Shown: positions 17,030-25,340, numbered from the stretch's first letter. The stretch: 64,000 bases of DNA from Actinomycetota bacterium (GCA_020161795.1 JAIUOR010000022.1:1-64000), one strand, 5' to 3'. Made by a program: numbers and translations. Notes: generated by a model from the letters alone, not told the origin.

Positions 17030-17638
17030 ATGGTCGCCATGTCCCAGGCGCACCCCCGCTCCGACGAGCCTGACCTGCCCACGAAGGGCCGGTGGCAGCT
17101 GTCGGCGGATCTCTTCGAGCGCTGGCGGGCCGGCGACGCGCTGGCGCTGGACGATCTGGTCCGGTTGATGACCCCCGCGCTGTGGCAGGTGGTGCGCGCC
17201 TGCGGGCTCGACCATGCCCTCGCCGAGGATGTCGTCCAGCACACCTGGCTGACCCTGGTGCGCCAGCACGAGGCGATCACCGAGCCCAAGGCGGTGGCCG
17301 GGTGGCTGCTCACCACCGCGCGCCGCGAGGCCTGGCGGGTGGGACGCCGGCAGAACCGTGCCGACCCGACCGACACCACCGAGTTCGACTGGCGGCTGCC
17401 CGCCCAGGAGTCGACCGAGGATCTCGCCGCCCGCCGGCAGGCCGCCACCCAGCTGTGGCAGGCCGTCTCCCGGCTCAACGAGCGCTGTCAGCAGCTGCTG
17501 CGGATCATCGCCTTCGACGAGCGCCCGGACTACGCCGGAATCGCGCGCGACCTGGGGACGGCGGTCGGAAGCATCGGCCCGACCCGCCTGCGGTGCCTGG
17601 GGAAGCTGCGCGCCCTGCTGAACGGAGAACCGGCATGA
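17030..17638 (+). CDS. ECF-type sigma-70 family RNA polymerase sigma factor
   Basis: A 202-aa protein with region 2 (LFERWRAGDALALDDLVRLMTPALWQVVRACGLDHALAEDVVQHTWLTLVRQ, about 25-78) and region 4 (QLLRIIAFDERPDYAGIARDLGTAVGSIGPTRLRCLGKLR, about 155-195). The helix-turn-helix of region 4 ends in the GPTRxRxLxKLR pattern usual in actinobacterial ECF factors. Two ATGs (17030, 17039) are possible; neither has a clear ribosome site, so the start is uncertain. Its stop overlaps the next ATG (ATGA). As first gene of the subtilisin-CHAT cassette it probably drives expression of that cassette or of a linked regulon; no matching promoter motif could be verified by eye. Confidence 0.85.
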   Translation: MVAMSQAHPRSDEPDLPTKGRWQLSADLFERWRAGDALALDDLVRLMTPALWQVVRACGLDHALAEDVVQHTWLTLVRQHEAITEPKAVAGWLLTTARREAWRVGRRQNRADPTDTTEFDWRLPAQESTEDLAARRQAATQLWQAVSRLNERCQQLLRIIAFDERPDYAGIARDLGTAVGSIGPTRLRCLGKLRALLNGEPA

Positions 17639-18093
17639 CCGAGCTCTCAGACCAGGCCCTGCTGGCGAGTCTGCGGACGCTGTGGCAGGACATCGATCCG
17701 GTGCCCGCCGACCTGGCCGACCGCGTGGTCGCGGCGATCGCGGTCGACACCCTCGACCGGGAGTGGGAGCTGCTGTCCCTGGTGGCCGGGCTCGAGACCG
17801 GCGCGGTGCGCAGCGATGCCGACCGGCTCACCCTGCAGTTCAGCGACGGCACCACCAACGTGCTGCTGCACGTGGCGAACGCCGCCGGCGGGAAGCGCGT
17901 CGACGGCTGGGTGGACGCCCAGGCCACCAGCATTCAGTTACTGCAGGGCACCCGGCAGTGGTCGACCCAGCCAGGTGAGGACGGACGGTTCGCCTTCGAC
18001 CAGATCCCACCGGGCCTGTGCCACCTGCGGCTGACCATTCAGCCGTCCAGCGGCGGCCACCGCGAGTTCCGCACCCCAGCGTTCGAAGTGTGA
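17635..18093 (+). CDS. small sigma-linked protein with C-terminal beta (transthyretin-like) domain
   Basis: A 152-aa protein without signal peptide or membrane helix. Residues 1-50 are helical (LLASLRTLWQDIDPVPADLADRVVAAIAVD) and resemble the N terminus of small regulators encoded beside ECF sigma factors. Residues 75-150 look like a carboxypeptidase-regulatory/transthyretin-type beta sandwich (VDGWVDAQATSIQLLQG, DGRFAFDQIPPGLCHLRLTI). Its ATG lies in the sigma-factor stop (4-nt overlap), so the two are made together. An anti-sigma or adaptor role is an inference from position; no zinc-binding anti-sigma motif is present. Confidence 0.65.
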   Translation: MTELSDQALLASLRTLWQDIDPVPADLADRVVAAIAVDTLDREWELLSLVAGLETGAVRSDADRLTLQFSDGTTNVLLHVANAAGGKRVDGWVDAQATSIQLLQGTRQWSTQPGEDGRFAFDQIPPGLCHLRLTIQPSSGGHREFRTPAFEV

Positions 18094-18113
18094 CCCCGAT
18101 CCAAGGAGCATAG

Positions 18114-19706
18114 ATGTCGGTCGATGACACCACGCCAGGCCCTCCCCAGCCCCCGCGATGGTCGTGGCAGGACCGGGCGAGAGGCTCCCTCCTGGTAGGG
18201 GCGGCGCTGAACCCCTACCTGGATCAGGAGACCGGAATCCAGGTGTTCCCGACCGCGTACATCCCCGACCACCTGCTGCTCTCGCAGAACGACCAGTTCG
18301 ACAAGAACCTCGAGGCCCTGCGGCAGGCCGCCGGCGAATCCGGCCTGAGCCTGGCGCATCAGCGGCTGGATGGCACCCCGCTGGGCTCGAACGAGCGGGT
18401 GGAACCCAGGTTCCCGGGAGCACCTGCCGCGATGCTGCTGCAGCTGACCGCCGACGGCCCGCTGACCTCGCCGGATGCCTGGCAGGTGCTGCAGCACGCC
18501 CGCCGGCTCACCCGCTCCAAGCTGACCGGGGTGGGCCTGGACCACATCGTCTCGATCGATCCGATCAACCTGAACGCGTTCACGCACACCAACCCGTTCA
18601 CCAAATCCAATCCGTTCACCAAGTCGAACCCCTTCACCAAGTCCAACCCGTTCACGAAGTCCAATCCCGCCGGGGAATACGCGGAGCCCGGTTACGGCGG
18701 ACGCCAGCCCGTGGCCTGGGTGGGGCCGGCACCGGTGCGCACCCCGGACAAGCGGTTCCCCGGACGCCGCCCGGTGGTGGCGATCCTCGACACCGGCTGC
18801 GGCCGGCACGACTGGCTGCCGGACGGCATCGTCACCCGCCAGGTGCTGCTGGACGGGGTACCGCTGGGGCTGACCGACGCCGCCGACCCCGAGATCTATC
18901 CCGATCTCTACGGCCCGCTGGACGGGGAGATCGACCCGGTCGCCGGGCACGGCACCTTCATCGCCGGTCTGGTGCGCCAGGCCGCCCCCGACGCCGATCT
19001 GCTGTCCATCCGGGTGGCGGACGCCCTGGGCGTGGTGGCCGAGAGCGCGCTGCTGACGGTGCTGGAGCAACTCGGCGTGCTGCTGTGGCGCTACCGCAAC
19101 CGCAAGCGGGGCGGGCACCCGGTCGACGTGCTCAACCTCTCGCTCAGCTACTACCACGAGACCCCGGAGGACGGCCTCTTCGGACTGGCCTTGTTCGACA
19201 TCCTCAAGGCGCTGCGGCTCCTGGGATGCGTGGTGGTCACCTCGGCCGGCAATGACTCGATCGATCGGCCGGCGTTCCCGGCCGCGCTGTGGCCCTGGCC
19301 CGGCGCGGACAACGGCCTCCAGCCCGACGACGGCACTCGGCAGCTCGCGGTCGGGGCGCTCAACCCGAACCGGCACAGCACCGCGCTGTTCTCCAACGTC
19401 GGCCCGTGGGTGAACGCCTACGCACCCGGCGCCGCCGTGGTGAGCACCATTCCCGCCTTCCAGGGCGGATTGCAGGCCACCGCCCGCGACGACTATGACG
19501 GCCGACGGCGCGAGACCATCGACCCGGACGACTACCGCGGCGGCTTCGCGACCTGGAGCGGCACCTCCTTCGCCGCTCCCCTGGTCGCGGGATGGGTGGC
19601 CGCCGAGCTGACCGGAGAACTGCTCACGGGCTCACCCGAGCCGCTGCCGGCCGAGCAGGCCACCGCCCTCGCCGAGCAGGCCATCCAGCGCGCACTCGAC
19701 CGCTGA
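18114..19706 (+). CDS. subtilisin-like S8 serine protease with NPFTKS repeat linker
   Basis: A 530-aa protease without a signal peptide, so it probably acts in the cytosol. Residues 1-150 form an uncharacterised N-terminal domain. Residues 154-184 are a tandem of NPFTKS hexapeptides. The catalytic S8 domain follows with Asp about 226 (AILDTGC), His about 279 (GHGTFIAG), an SAGN oxyanion-hole Asn region and Ser about 485 (WSGTSFAAPL). The start has AAGGAGCATAG before it. It is the third gene of a cassette with a sigma factor, a beta-domain protein and a CHAT protease. The repeat linker could be a cleavage or docking site, which is a hypothesis. Confidence 0.88.
   Translation: MSVDDTTPGPPQPPRWSWQDRARGSLLVGAALNPYLDQETGIQVFPTAYIPDHLLLSQNDQFDKNLEALRQAAGESGLSLAHQRLDGTPLGSNERVEPRFPGAPAAMLLQLTADGPLTSPDAWQVLQHARRLTRSKLTGVGLDHIVSIDPINLNAFTHTNPFTKSNPFTKSNPFTKSNPFTKSNPAGEYAEPGYGGRQPVAWVGPAPVRTPDKRFPGRRPVVAILDTGCGRHDWLPDGIVTRQVLLDGVPLGLTDAADPEIYPDLYGPLDGEIDPVAGHGTFIAGLVRQAAPDADLLSIRVADALGVVAESALLTVLEQLGVLLWRYRNRKRGGHPVDVLNLSLSYYHETPEDGLFGLALFDILKALRLLGCVVVTSAGNDSIDRPAFPAALWPWPGADNGLQPDDGTRQLAVGALNPNRHSTALFSNVGPWVNAYAPGAAVVSTIPAFQGGLQATARDDYDGRRRETIDPDDYRGGFATWSGTSFAAPLVAGWVAAELTGELLTGSPEPLPAEQATALAEQAIQRALDR
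18573..18662 (+). repeat. 18-nt tandem repeat encoding NPFTKS
   Basis: Four units of 18 nt (from 18591, 18609, 18627 and 18645), each coding NPFTKS, preceded by a degenerate unit (NAFTHT, 18573-18590). Third positions differ between units while the peptide is constant, so selection acts on the protein. Confidence 0.9.
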
Positions 19707-19732
19707 CCGGTTGAGCGGCCAAGATGGGTTAG

Positions 19733-22189
19733 GTGACCCTCTCGGCCGAGGAACTGTACCGACGCGGCGTCGTCCATGTGAACGCCGGACGCTTCGCCAC
19801 CGCCAGCCGGGCCCTGGAGACCGCCCGGGAACGCACCACCGATGTGGATCTGCTGGCCCGGATCGCCGGCACGCTGGCCTACGCCGCGGCGCGCACCGGA
19901 GACCCGGCCGGCGCCGAGCGGCTCTGCCTCGACGCCCTCGCCACCGATGTCAACGCTGCGACGGCGGCCGTGCTGCAGGGGCAGGTGGGGCTGCTGGCGC
20001 TCGGCCGGGGAGACTTCGACATCGCCGTCAACTGGCTGAACCGCAGCATCGCGGGCATCGGGGAGGATCCCGAGCGCCGCAACGCGATGTACATCAACCG
20101 CAGCGTGGCCCACATGCAATCCGGACGGCTGCGCGAGGCGCAGGACGATCTGGCACGCGCGGCGGTCGACCTGCAGGCCCTCGACGACGTCTCGGGCCTG
20201 GCCATGGTGCAGCACAACGCCGGATATGTCAGCCTGCTGGCCGGCGACCTCGTCCCGGCGCTGCGGCATATGGCGGCCGCGCGCGCGGTGTTCCAGGCCG
20301 AGTCGGTGGTCTCCGCGGCAACCAGCGACGTGGATCGGGCCGAGGTGCTGCGCGACGCCGGGCTGGTCACCGAGGCCGAGCGCACCCTCGCCGAGGTGGC
20401 CCGGGTCTTCGGCGCCCATCGGATGCGGCAGGCCCAGGGCGAGGCCGAGTACAACCTGGCCCGCTCCCTGCTGCTGCACGATCCGGGAGGGGCGGCGAAG
20501 GTGGCTCGCGCCGCCGTCCGGCGATTCCGGTCGCTGGGCAGCGACTCCTGGGCAGCCCGCGCCGAGGGCATCCGGCTGCGCGCCGAACTCGACAACGACC
20601 GTCACCCCGCGACCCCACGCCGGACTTCGGCGCCGCCTCGCGACGCCATCGAGGCCGCCGTCGCGGAACTCTCCCGGCTGGGTTTCGCCGGCGAGGCGAC
20701 AGCCCTGCTGCTGACCCGTCAACTGTGGGAGGCGGAGCGAGCCGAGACGTGCTCGGCCGCGGCGATCCGGGTGCCCCGTAATGCCTCCCTGCAGGTGCAA
20801 TTGCTGGCCCACCACGTGCGGGCCGCCCGGGCAGCCCGGGCCGGTCGCCACGGCGAGGCCCGGCGGCAGGCAGCCCTCGGGCTGGACACCCTGGCGACCC
20901 GGCAGGTCGCGTTCGGCAGCCTCGACCTGCAGACCTCGCTGGTCGCGCATGCCTCCGGGCTGGTGACCCAGGGGGTGGCGGCGGCGGTAGCCTCCGGGCG
21001 CCCGGAGGCGGTCTTCGAGTGGTCCGAACGTGCCAGGCACCTCAGCCAGCAGGTGGTGCCACTGCGCCCGCCGCCGGATCCGGAACTGGCCGAAGACCTG
21101 GCAGCGTTGCGCACGCTGCGCGCCGAGGATCCCCATTGGCTGGCCAGCCCCCAGGCCAGGGCACTGGCCGAGCGTGCCCGGGATCGGCAGTGGACCTCCA
21201 CCGGCACAGCCGGCCTGACCGAGCGGGTTCGGCTCGCCGAACTGCAGGAATCGCTGGACGCGGACACCGCCTTCGTCAGCTATGTCTTCGACGGGCACCG
21301 GCTCGGTTGCCTGGTGGTGACGGCCGGCCGTGCCCAGGTGGTCGCGGCACCGGCCTGGAGCGACCTGGAACCCGTGCTCGCCGGGCTGCGCGCCGATCTC
21401 GACGTCTCGGCCAGCATCCGGGTCGGCCCGATGGCGCCGATCGTCGCGCGCGGGCTGGAGCGACGGCTGGCTGCGCTCGCCGGGCTGCTGATCGACCGTC
21501 CGCTGGCCGTGGTCGGAGACCGGCGGGTGGTGCTGACCGCCCCCGGGGCACTGGCCGGGTTGCCCTGGCCGATGCTGCCCGGTCTGCGGGGCCGCCCGTT
21601 CACCCTGGCGACGTCGGCGACCAACTGGGTCCGCGACCGGGGGCGGAAGCCCGTCGGCAGCGCCGGCTTCGCCGCCGGACCGGACGTGGCCCGCGGCCCG
21701 GAAGAGGTCACCCGGGCGGCGGCGTCCTGGCCCGTCGCGACCACCCTGCTGGGGCCGTCGGCCACGGTCGACGCCGTGGCCGCCCTGGCCAGTGAGGTGG
21801 ACGTCCTGCACCTGGCGACCCACGGCCGCCACGCCGTCGACAATCCTCTGTTCTCCGGGCTGGATCTGGCCGACGGCACGCTCTTCGGCTACGACATCGA
21901 CCGGATGCCGCGGGTGCCGGAGGTCGTGGTGCTGTCGGCCTGCGAGGTCGGCCGTTCCACCGTCCGCTGGGGCGAGGAGGCGATCGGGATGACCCGCGCC
22001 TGGCTGCATGCGGGAGCCGCCTGCGTGGTGGCCGCACCGGTGGTGGTGGCCGACGACCTCGCCTGCGAGCTGCTGGGTGCCATGCACGCGGGTCTCGCCG
22101 CGGGCCGGTCCCCGGCCGAGGCACTGGCCCAGGCCGGCCTCGTCACCGGCGCCACCGCGCCCTTCCAGTGCCACGGCTCGGGCTTCTAG
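19733..22189 (+). CDS. TPR-CHAT domain protein (caspase-like protease)
   Basis: An 818-aa cytosolic protein. The first 400 residues are helical repeats of TPR type (LYRRGVVHVNAGRFATASRALETA, LGRGDFDIAVNWLNRSIAGIG, HMQSGRLREAQDDLARAAVDLQ). The C terminus is a CHAT peptidase domain with the dyad His about 697 (LATHGRH) and Cys about 737 (VVLSACEVG). CHAT proteases are relatives of caspases and separases; some act in bacterial stress or defence pathways. The GTG start follows the subtilisin stop by 26 nt. The pairing with a subtilisin and a sigma factor suggests a proteolytic switch, possibly a cascade. No nuclease or pore gene is present nearby, so an abortive-infection role is unproven. Confidence 0.87.
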   Translation: MTLSAEELYRRGVVHVNAGRFATASRALETARERTTDVDLLARIAGTLAYAAARTGDPAGAERLCLDALATDVNAATAAVLQGQVGLLALGRGDFDIAVNWLNRSIAGIGEDPERRNAMYINRSVAHMQSGRLREAQDDLARAAVDLQALDDVSGLAMVQHNAGYVSLLAGDLVPALRHMAAARAVFQAESVVSAATSDVDRAEVLRDAGLVTEAERTLAEVARVFGAHRMRQAQGEAEYNLARSLLLHDPGGAAKVARAAVRRFRSLGSDSWAARAEGIRLRAELDNDRHPATPRRTSAPPRDAIEAAVAELSRLGFAGEATALLLTRQLWEAERAETCSAAAIRVPRNASLQVQLLAHHVRAARAARAGRHGEARRQAALGLDTLATRQVAFGSLDLQTSLVAHASGLVTQGVAAAVASGRPEAVFEWSERARHLSQQVVPLRPPPDPELAEDLAALRTLRAEDPHWLASPQARALAERARDRQWTSTGTAGLTERVRLAELQESLDADTAFVSYVFDGHRLGCLVVTAGRAQVVAAPAWSDLEPVLAGLRADLDVSASIRVGPMAPIVARGLERRLAALAGLLIDRPLAVVGDRRVVLTAPGALAGLPWPMLPGLRGRPFTLATSATNWVRDRGRKPVGSAGFAAGPDVARGPEEVTRAAASWPVATTLLGPSATVDAVAALASEVDVLHLATHGRHAVDNPLFSGLDLADGTLFGYDIDRMPRVPEVVVLSACEVGRSTVRWGEEAIGMTRAWLHAGAACVVAAPVVVADDLACELLGAMHAGLAAGRSPAEALAQAGLVTGATAPFQCHGSGF

Positions 22190-22231
22190 GATCGCCGTTC
22201 CATGGCGCCGGCTGCCGCGTGGTGACCAGGT

Positions 22232-22260
22232 TTGGCGAAGTTCCGCCGCCGATGTATCAA
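22232..22260 (+). promoter_or_regulatory. promoter of the candidate small RNA
   Basis: TTGGCG (22232-22237) and TATCAA (22255-22260) are separated by exactly 17 nt, with TG directly before the -10. No plus-strand gene follows before the terminator at 22384-22423, so this promoter appears to serve an RNA of about 157 nt. Confidence 0.5.
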
Positions 22261-22266
22261 ACCCCA

Positions 22267-22423
22267 GCCCTAGGTGCTCCTCCTTGTCGGAACGATGCTG
22301 TGCACAGCAAGTCTGGGGGGAATTGCGAGCATGGCGAACGGAGCGGCCACAGGTCGCTAAGGGGGCCGGTCGCTGTAGTTCCGGAGGGGGTGCCGCAGAC
22401 TCGGGCGGCATCCCCTCTCTTAT
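22267..22423 (+). ncRNA. candidate stand-alone structured small RNA, family not recognised
   Basis: The stretch lies between a promoter-like element and an intrinsic terminator and contains no plausible gene. It can fold as a multi-branch RNA. A closing stem CGGAAC (22288-22293) / GTTCCG (22378-22383) encloses two hairpins: ATGCT / AGCAT with a G-rich loop (GGGGGG, 22315-22320), and AGCGGCC / GGTCGCT (22342-22358). The 5' part holds CTCCTCCTTG (22277-22286), complementary to a Shine-Dalgarno sequence. It lacks the hallmarks of SRP RNA, tmRNA or RNase P RNA that I know. 6S-like RNA or an mRNA-binding regulator are options. Confidence 0.45.
22384..22423 (+). terminator. intrinsic terminator of the candidate small RNA
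   Basis: A 12-bp stem GAGGGGGTGCCG / CGGCATCCCCTC (one G-T pair) with a 10-nt loop is followed by TCTTAT on the plus strand. It ends 9 nt before the stop codon of the convergent rhodanese gene. Confidence 0.7.
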
Positions 22424-22432
22424 GCGTTCCGG

Positions 22433-22795
22433 CTACCCGCCGGTGACGACGGACAGCCCGGTTCGATCGGCCGCCGCCTGCACGCCGCCGGCGTCGACCA
22501 CCTGCTCGAACCCCGCCTCCCGCATGAGCTGGGTGGCCTGGGCCGAGCGATTCCCCGAACGGCAGTAGACGACGTAGCTGCCCTCCACCTGCAATTCGGC
22601 GATCTGCGAGGCGAACGACTCCGACTGCAGATCGATGTTCACCGCGCCCTCCAGGTGGCCCTCGGCGAACTCGGACGGAGTCCGCACGTCGATCACCACG
22701 GCCTGGGAATCGATCGGCTCGGCCGGCGCCGAGCCGCATCCCGCCGTCGCGAACAGCATCATCAAGCCCAGCATCGCCACTGCCAACCGCCGCAT
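22433..22795 (-). CDS. rhodanese-domain lipoprotein
   Basis: A 120-aa exported sulfurtransferase-fold protein. Residues 1-20 form a lipoprotein signal with lipobox ATAGC (Cys 20). One rhodanese domain follows (VVIDVRTPSEFAEGHLEGAVNIDL) with the active-site loop YCRSGNRS, so the catalytic Cys is present. It should sit on the outer face of the membrane and may handle sulfane sulfur or serve as a redox partner. The start was chosen at MRRLAV behind GAGAGGA rather than six codons earlier. It follows the ABC-F gene by a single base and is probably cotranscribed with it. Confidence 0.85.
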   Translation of the reverse strand: MRRLAVAMLGLMMLFATAGCGSAPAEPIDSQAVVIDVRTPSEFAEGHLEGAVNIDLQSESFASQIAELQVEGSYVVYCRSGNRSAQATQLMREAGFEQVVDAGGVQAAADRTGLSVVTGG

Positions 22796-22796
22796 C

Positions 22797-24503
22797 TCAA
22801 TCCTCTCGACCACCCCAGCCTATACCTATGGGGGTATCTGAACGGACCGTTTCCTGGGCGAGCTCCTGGTTCGTCAACCGGCCGTCCGGGCTCAGCACGA
22901 GCTCGGCGTCCATTCGCAGGCGCCGCAGGAAGGCGTGGTCGTGGGATACCACCAGCAGGCCGCCCCGCCAGGCGTCCAGGGCGGCCACCAGCTGCTCGAC
23001 GCTGGCCAGGTCGAGGTTGTTGGTGGGCTCGTCCAGCACCAGGAGTTGCGCCGGCGGGTCGGCCAGCAGGATGCGCGCCAGCGCGACCCGGAACCGTTCG
23101 CCGCCGGAGAGGGTCGCCACCGGACGCTCGACGGCGGCACCGCGCAGCAGGAATCGCGCCAGCCGATTCCGCAGCAGCCCGAGCGGCTGATTCGGTGCTG
23201 CCGCGGCGACGTTGGCCAGCACGCTGCCTTCGTCGTCCAGCCCGTCGAGCCGCTGCGGCAGATAGCCCAGCCGCTCGGTCCGGGCGACCGCCGTCGCGCG
23301 CAGGCCCGCCGCGGCGTCGCCGGGGAGCTCCGCAGCCGGCCGTGGCACCGGCTGCGCCGATCCGGACGAGCGCACCAGCTGCTCGATCAGGGTCGTCTTG
23401 CCGACACCGTTGGGACCGGTGAGAGCCACCCGCTCGGGGCCCTGGATCACCATCGTCCGGCCATCGGAGCCGGTGAGCTCGGCGAGCCGCCGCCCGGCAG
23501 GAACCTGCGGATCGGGCAGATCCACCCGGATCCGGGCGTCCTCGCGGACCCGGGCCTCGGCCCGTTCCACAGCGGTGGCAGCCGCTTCGATCCTGGCGTC
23601 GAGCATCCCGCGCCGGGCTCCGGCCGACTTCTCCGCCGAGTTGCGACGGTCGTTGATGGCTGCCGGGACGTAGCGGCGATTGGCCTTGTCCTTGCGGCCC
23701 TGCCGTTCGGCGTGGGCGATCTTCTGCTCCGCGTCGATCCGCTGCCGGCGCTCGACCCGCAGGGTCTGCTCGGCGGTCCGCAGCGCCTGCCGGGCGGCCT
23801 CCTGCTCCCGCTCGAGCGCGTCGCGGTACTCGCTGTACGGGCCGCCGAAGACGGTCAGTGAGCCGTCGCGCAGTTCGGCCGTGGCGTCCATCAGTTCGAG
23901 CAGTTCCCGGTCATGGCTGACCGCGATCAGCGTCCCTCGCCAGCCCCGGATCAGCTCATAGAGCCGAGCCCGGGAGGCGGCGTCGAGGTTGTTGGTGGGC
24001 TCGTCCAGCAGGGCGACCCCAGCACCACGCAGCCGGATTCCCACCAGCGCCGCGAGCACGGTCTCGCCGCCGGACAGGGTCGCGACCGGCCGGTCAAGGC
24101 CGGTGGGCAGCCCGGTTTCGGCCAGGGCGGCGACCGCGCGCGGCTCGATGTCCCAGCCGTCCCCGACCACGTCGAAGCGGGCCGGGTCGGCGTCGCCCGC
24201 CTCGATCGCCCGCACCGCGTCCATGACCTCGCGGATGCCGAGCAGCTCGGCGACGGTCGCGTCGACGTCCAGGGTGAGAGTCTGTGGCAGGTAGTCGACG
24301 GTGCCGGCGACGAGCAGGCTGCCGGCGCTCGGCCGCAACTGGCCGGCGACCAATCGCAACAGGGTGGATTTGCCGGCGCCGTTGGCGCCGATCAGTCCGG
24401 TGCGCCCGCGGCTGAAGGCACCGGTGAGGCCCGAGAGCGCGGTGGCGCCGTCCGGCCAGTCGAAACAGAGGCCGTCGAGCACGACGGCGGGTTGAGCAGG
24501 CAT
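22797..24503 (-). CDS. ABC-F family ATPase (ribosome-associated type)
   Basis: A 568-aa soluble protein with two ATP-binding cassettes and no membrane segments. Walker A motifs are GANGAGKS and GPNGVGKT; both halves have the LSGGE signature and LLDEPTNNLD / VLDEPTNNLD Walker B. A charged helical linker with many Arg and Lys (about 235-330) joins the cassettes, typical of ABC-F proteins that bind the ribosomal E site. Members protect ribosomes from antibiotics or act as translation factors; which applies here is unclear. A possible upstream leader peptide and hairpin (24512-24609) would fit translation-sensing control. It is coupled to the rhodanese gene. Confidence 0.9.
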   Translation of the reverse strand: MPAQPAVVLDGLCFDWPDGATALSGLTGAFSRGRTGLIGANGAGKSTLLRLVAGQLRPSAGSLLVAGTVDYLPQTLTLDVDATVAELLGIREVMDAVRAIEAGDADPARFDVVGDGWDIEPRAVAALAETGLPTGLDRPVATLSGGETVLAALVGIRLRGAGVALLDEPTNNLDAASRARLYELIRGWRGTLIAVSHDRELLELMDATAELRDGSLTVFGGPYSEYRDALEREQEAARQALRTAEQTLRVERRQRIDAEQKIAHAERQGRKDKANRRYVPAAINDRRNSAEKSAGARRGMLDARIEAAATAVERAEARVREDARIRVDLPDPQVPAGRRLAELTGSDGRTMVIQGPERVALTGPNGVGKTTLIEQLVRSSGSAQPVPRPAAELPGDAAAGLRATAVARTERLGYLPQRLDGLDDEGSVLANVAAAAPNQPLGLLRNRLARFLLRGAAVERPVATLSGGERFRVALARILLADPPAQLLVLDEPTNNLDLASVEQLVAALDAWRGGLLVVSHDHAFLRRLRMDAELVLSPDGRLTNQELAQETVRSDTPIGIGWGGRED

Positions 24504-24511
24504 GAGAGGCT

Positions 24512-24540
24512 CCGGGTCGGTGGGATACGCCGACCTCCGG
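24512..24540 (-). terminator. possible attenuator hairpin before the ABC-F gene
   Basis: CCGGGTCGG (24512-24520) pairs with CCGACC and CCGG (24530-24540) around a 9-nt loop, 8 nt upstream of the ABC-F start. It has no T run. It could terminate transcription or block the ribosome site. Confidence 0.35.
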
Positions 24541-24558
24541 GCCCATGGGCGGGCAGGG

Positions 24559-24609
24559 TCAGCGCGTGATGGTCGGGATACTTCCCACGTCGCGCATGTT
24601 CACCCTCAT
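24559..24609 (-). CDS. possible 16-codon leader peptide of the ABC-F gene
   Basis: A short frame of 16 codons (or 12 from a second ATG at 24597), ending in IPTITR, lies about 55 nt upstream of the ABC-F start, followed by a hairpin. ABC-F resistance genes are often controlled by ribosome stalling on such leaders. No ribosome site is clear, so this remains a suggestion. Confidence 0.28.
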   Translation of the reverse strand: MRVNMRDVGSIPTITR

Positions 24610-24742
24610 CCGGCGTCCCCTGGCATCGCGGAACCTCCGCGGGAACCCGTCCAGGGTGCCACAGGCCGGCGTCGGCCGCAAAGCCCGTCCGCCGAAGACC
24701 GGGTGTTCGACACGACGGGCCCGGGTCGCGTCCCAACCTCGA

Positions 24743-25246
24743 TCAGGCAGTGCGCAGCGTGTCGAGCCAGGGACGCAGGTTGGCCACCGTGTCCGGCATG
24801 AAGACCAGCTCATCGAGCATCTCCAGCAGGCGGGCGGGCGCCACCCACTCACCCCAGGCCACCTCCTCGGGCTGCCAGCGGATCGGCCCGTCCCAGGTGC
24901 ACTCGTAGCAGTAGGCGTGGTAGCGGGTGTGGTCGTCGGCGTAGTCGCCCTCGAACAGCGGACGAAGGTCGGCCCCGGTCACTCCGAGCTCCTCGGCGAC
25001 CTCGCGGACCGCCGACTCGTACGGGTCCTCACCGGCCTGCAGCACACCGCCGGCAGCGAAGTCGTAGCGACCGGGATAGACATCCTTGGTGTCGGTGCGC
25101 CGATGGACGTACACCCGCCCGGCCGAATCGCGCACCACGATGGCGGTCGCGGCGTGGCACAGGTTCTCCGCGCGCATCCGGGCGCGGGTCACCACCTCGC
25201 CGGTCGGCCGGCCGTCAGCCCCGTACAGCGCCACGAGTTCGGTCAC
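24743..25246 (-). CDS. Nudix hydrolase (YfcD-like)
   Basis: A 167-aa cytosolic hydrolase of nucleoside- or other diphosphates. The Nudix box is complete: GGVLQAGEDPYESAVREVAEELGV. The N terminus (ELVALYGADGRPTGEVVTRARMRAENLCHAA) and the HRRTDTKDVYPGRYD stretch resemble the YfcD / isopentenyl-diphosphate-isomerase-like branch. The GTG at 25246 is chosen as start since AGGATGGGAGG lies before it; a frame 32 codons longer overlaps the promoter region of the divergent lipase gene. The substrate is unknown. Confidence 0.87.
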   Translation of the reverse strand: MTELVALYGADGRPTGEVVTRARMRAENLCHAATAIVVRDSAGRVYVHRRTDTKDVYPGRYDFAAGGVLQAGEDPYESAVREVAEELGVTGADLRPLFEGDYADDHTRYHAYCYECTWDGPIRWQPEEVAWGEWVAPARLLEMLDELVFMPDTVANLRPWLDTLRTA

Positions 25247-25340
25247 CCTCCCATCCTGCCGCAACCCTCCTGCCGCGGTAGTGGTTGACGCCGGCCGGTG
25301 GGGCGAGGACGCTGGCAGCACCACACCCCGGGAGGTTCCC

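Noticed and set aside
22260-22430. 6C-type C-loop RNA on the minus strand
   Set aside because: The minus strand does show C runs in loop positions, but the promoter and T-tailed terminator are oriented for the plus strand, where the loops are G-rich.
24559-24620. tRNA-like reading of the VGSIPTITR stretch
   Set aside because: No acceptor stem, T-loop or anticodon arm could be drawn.
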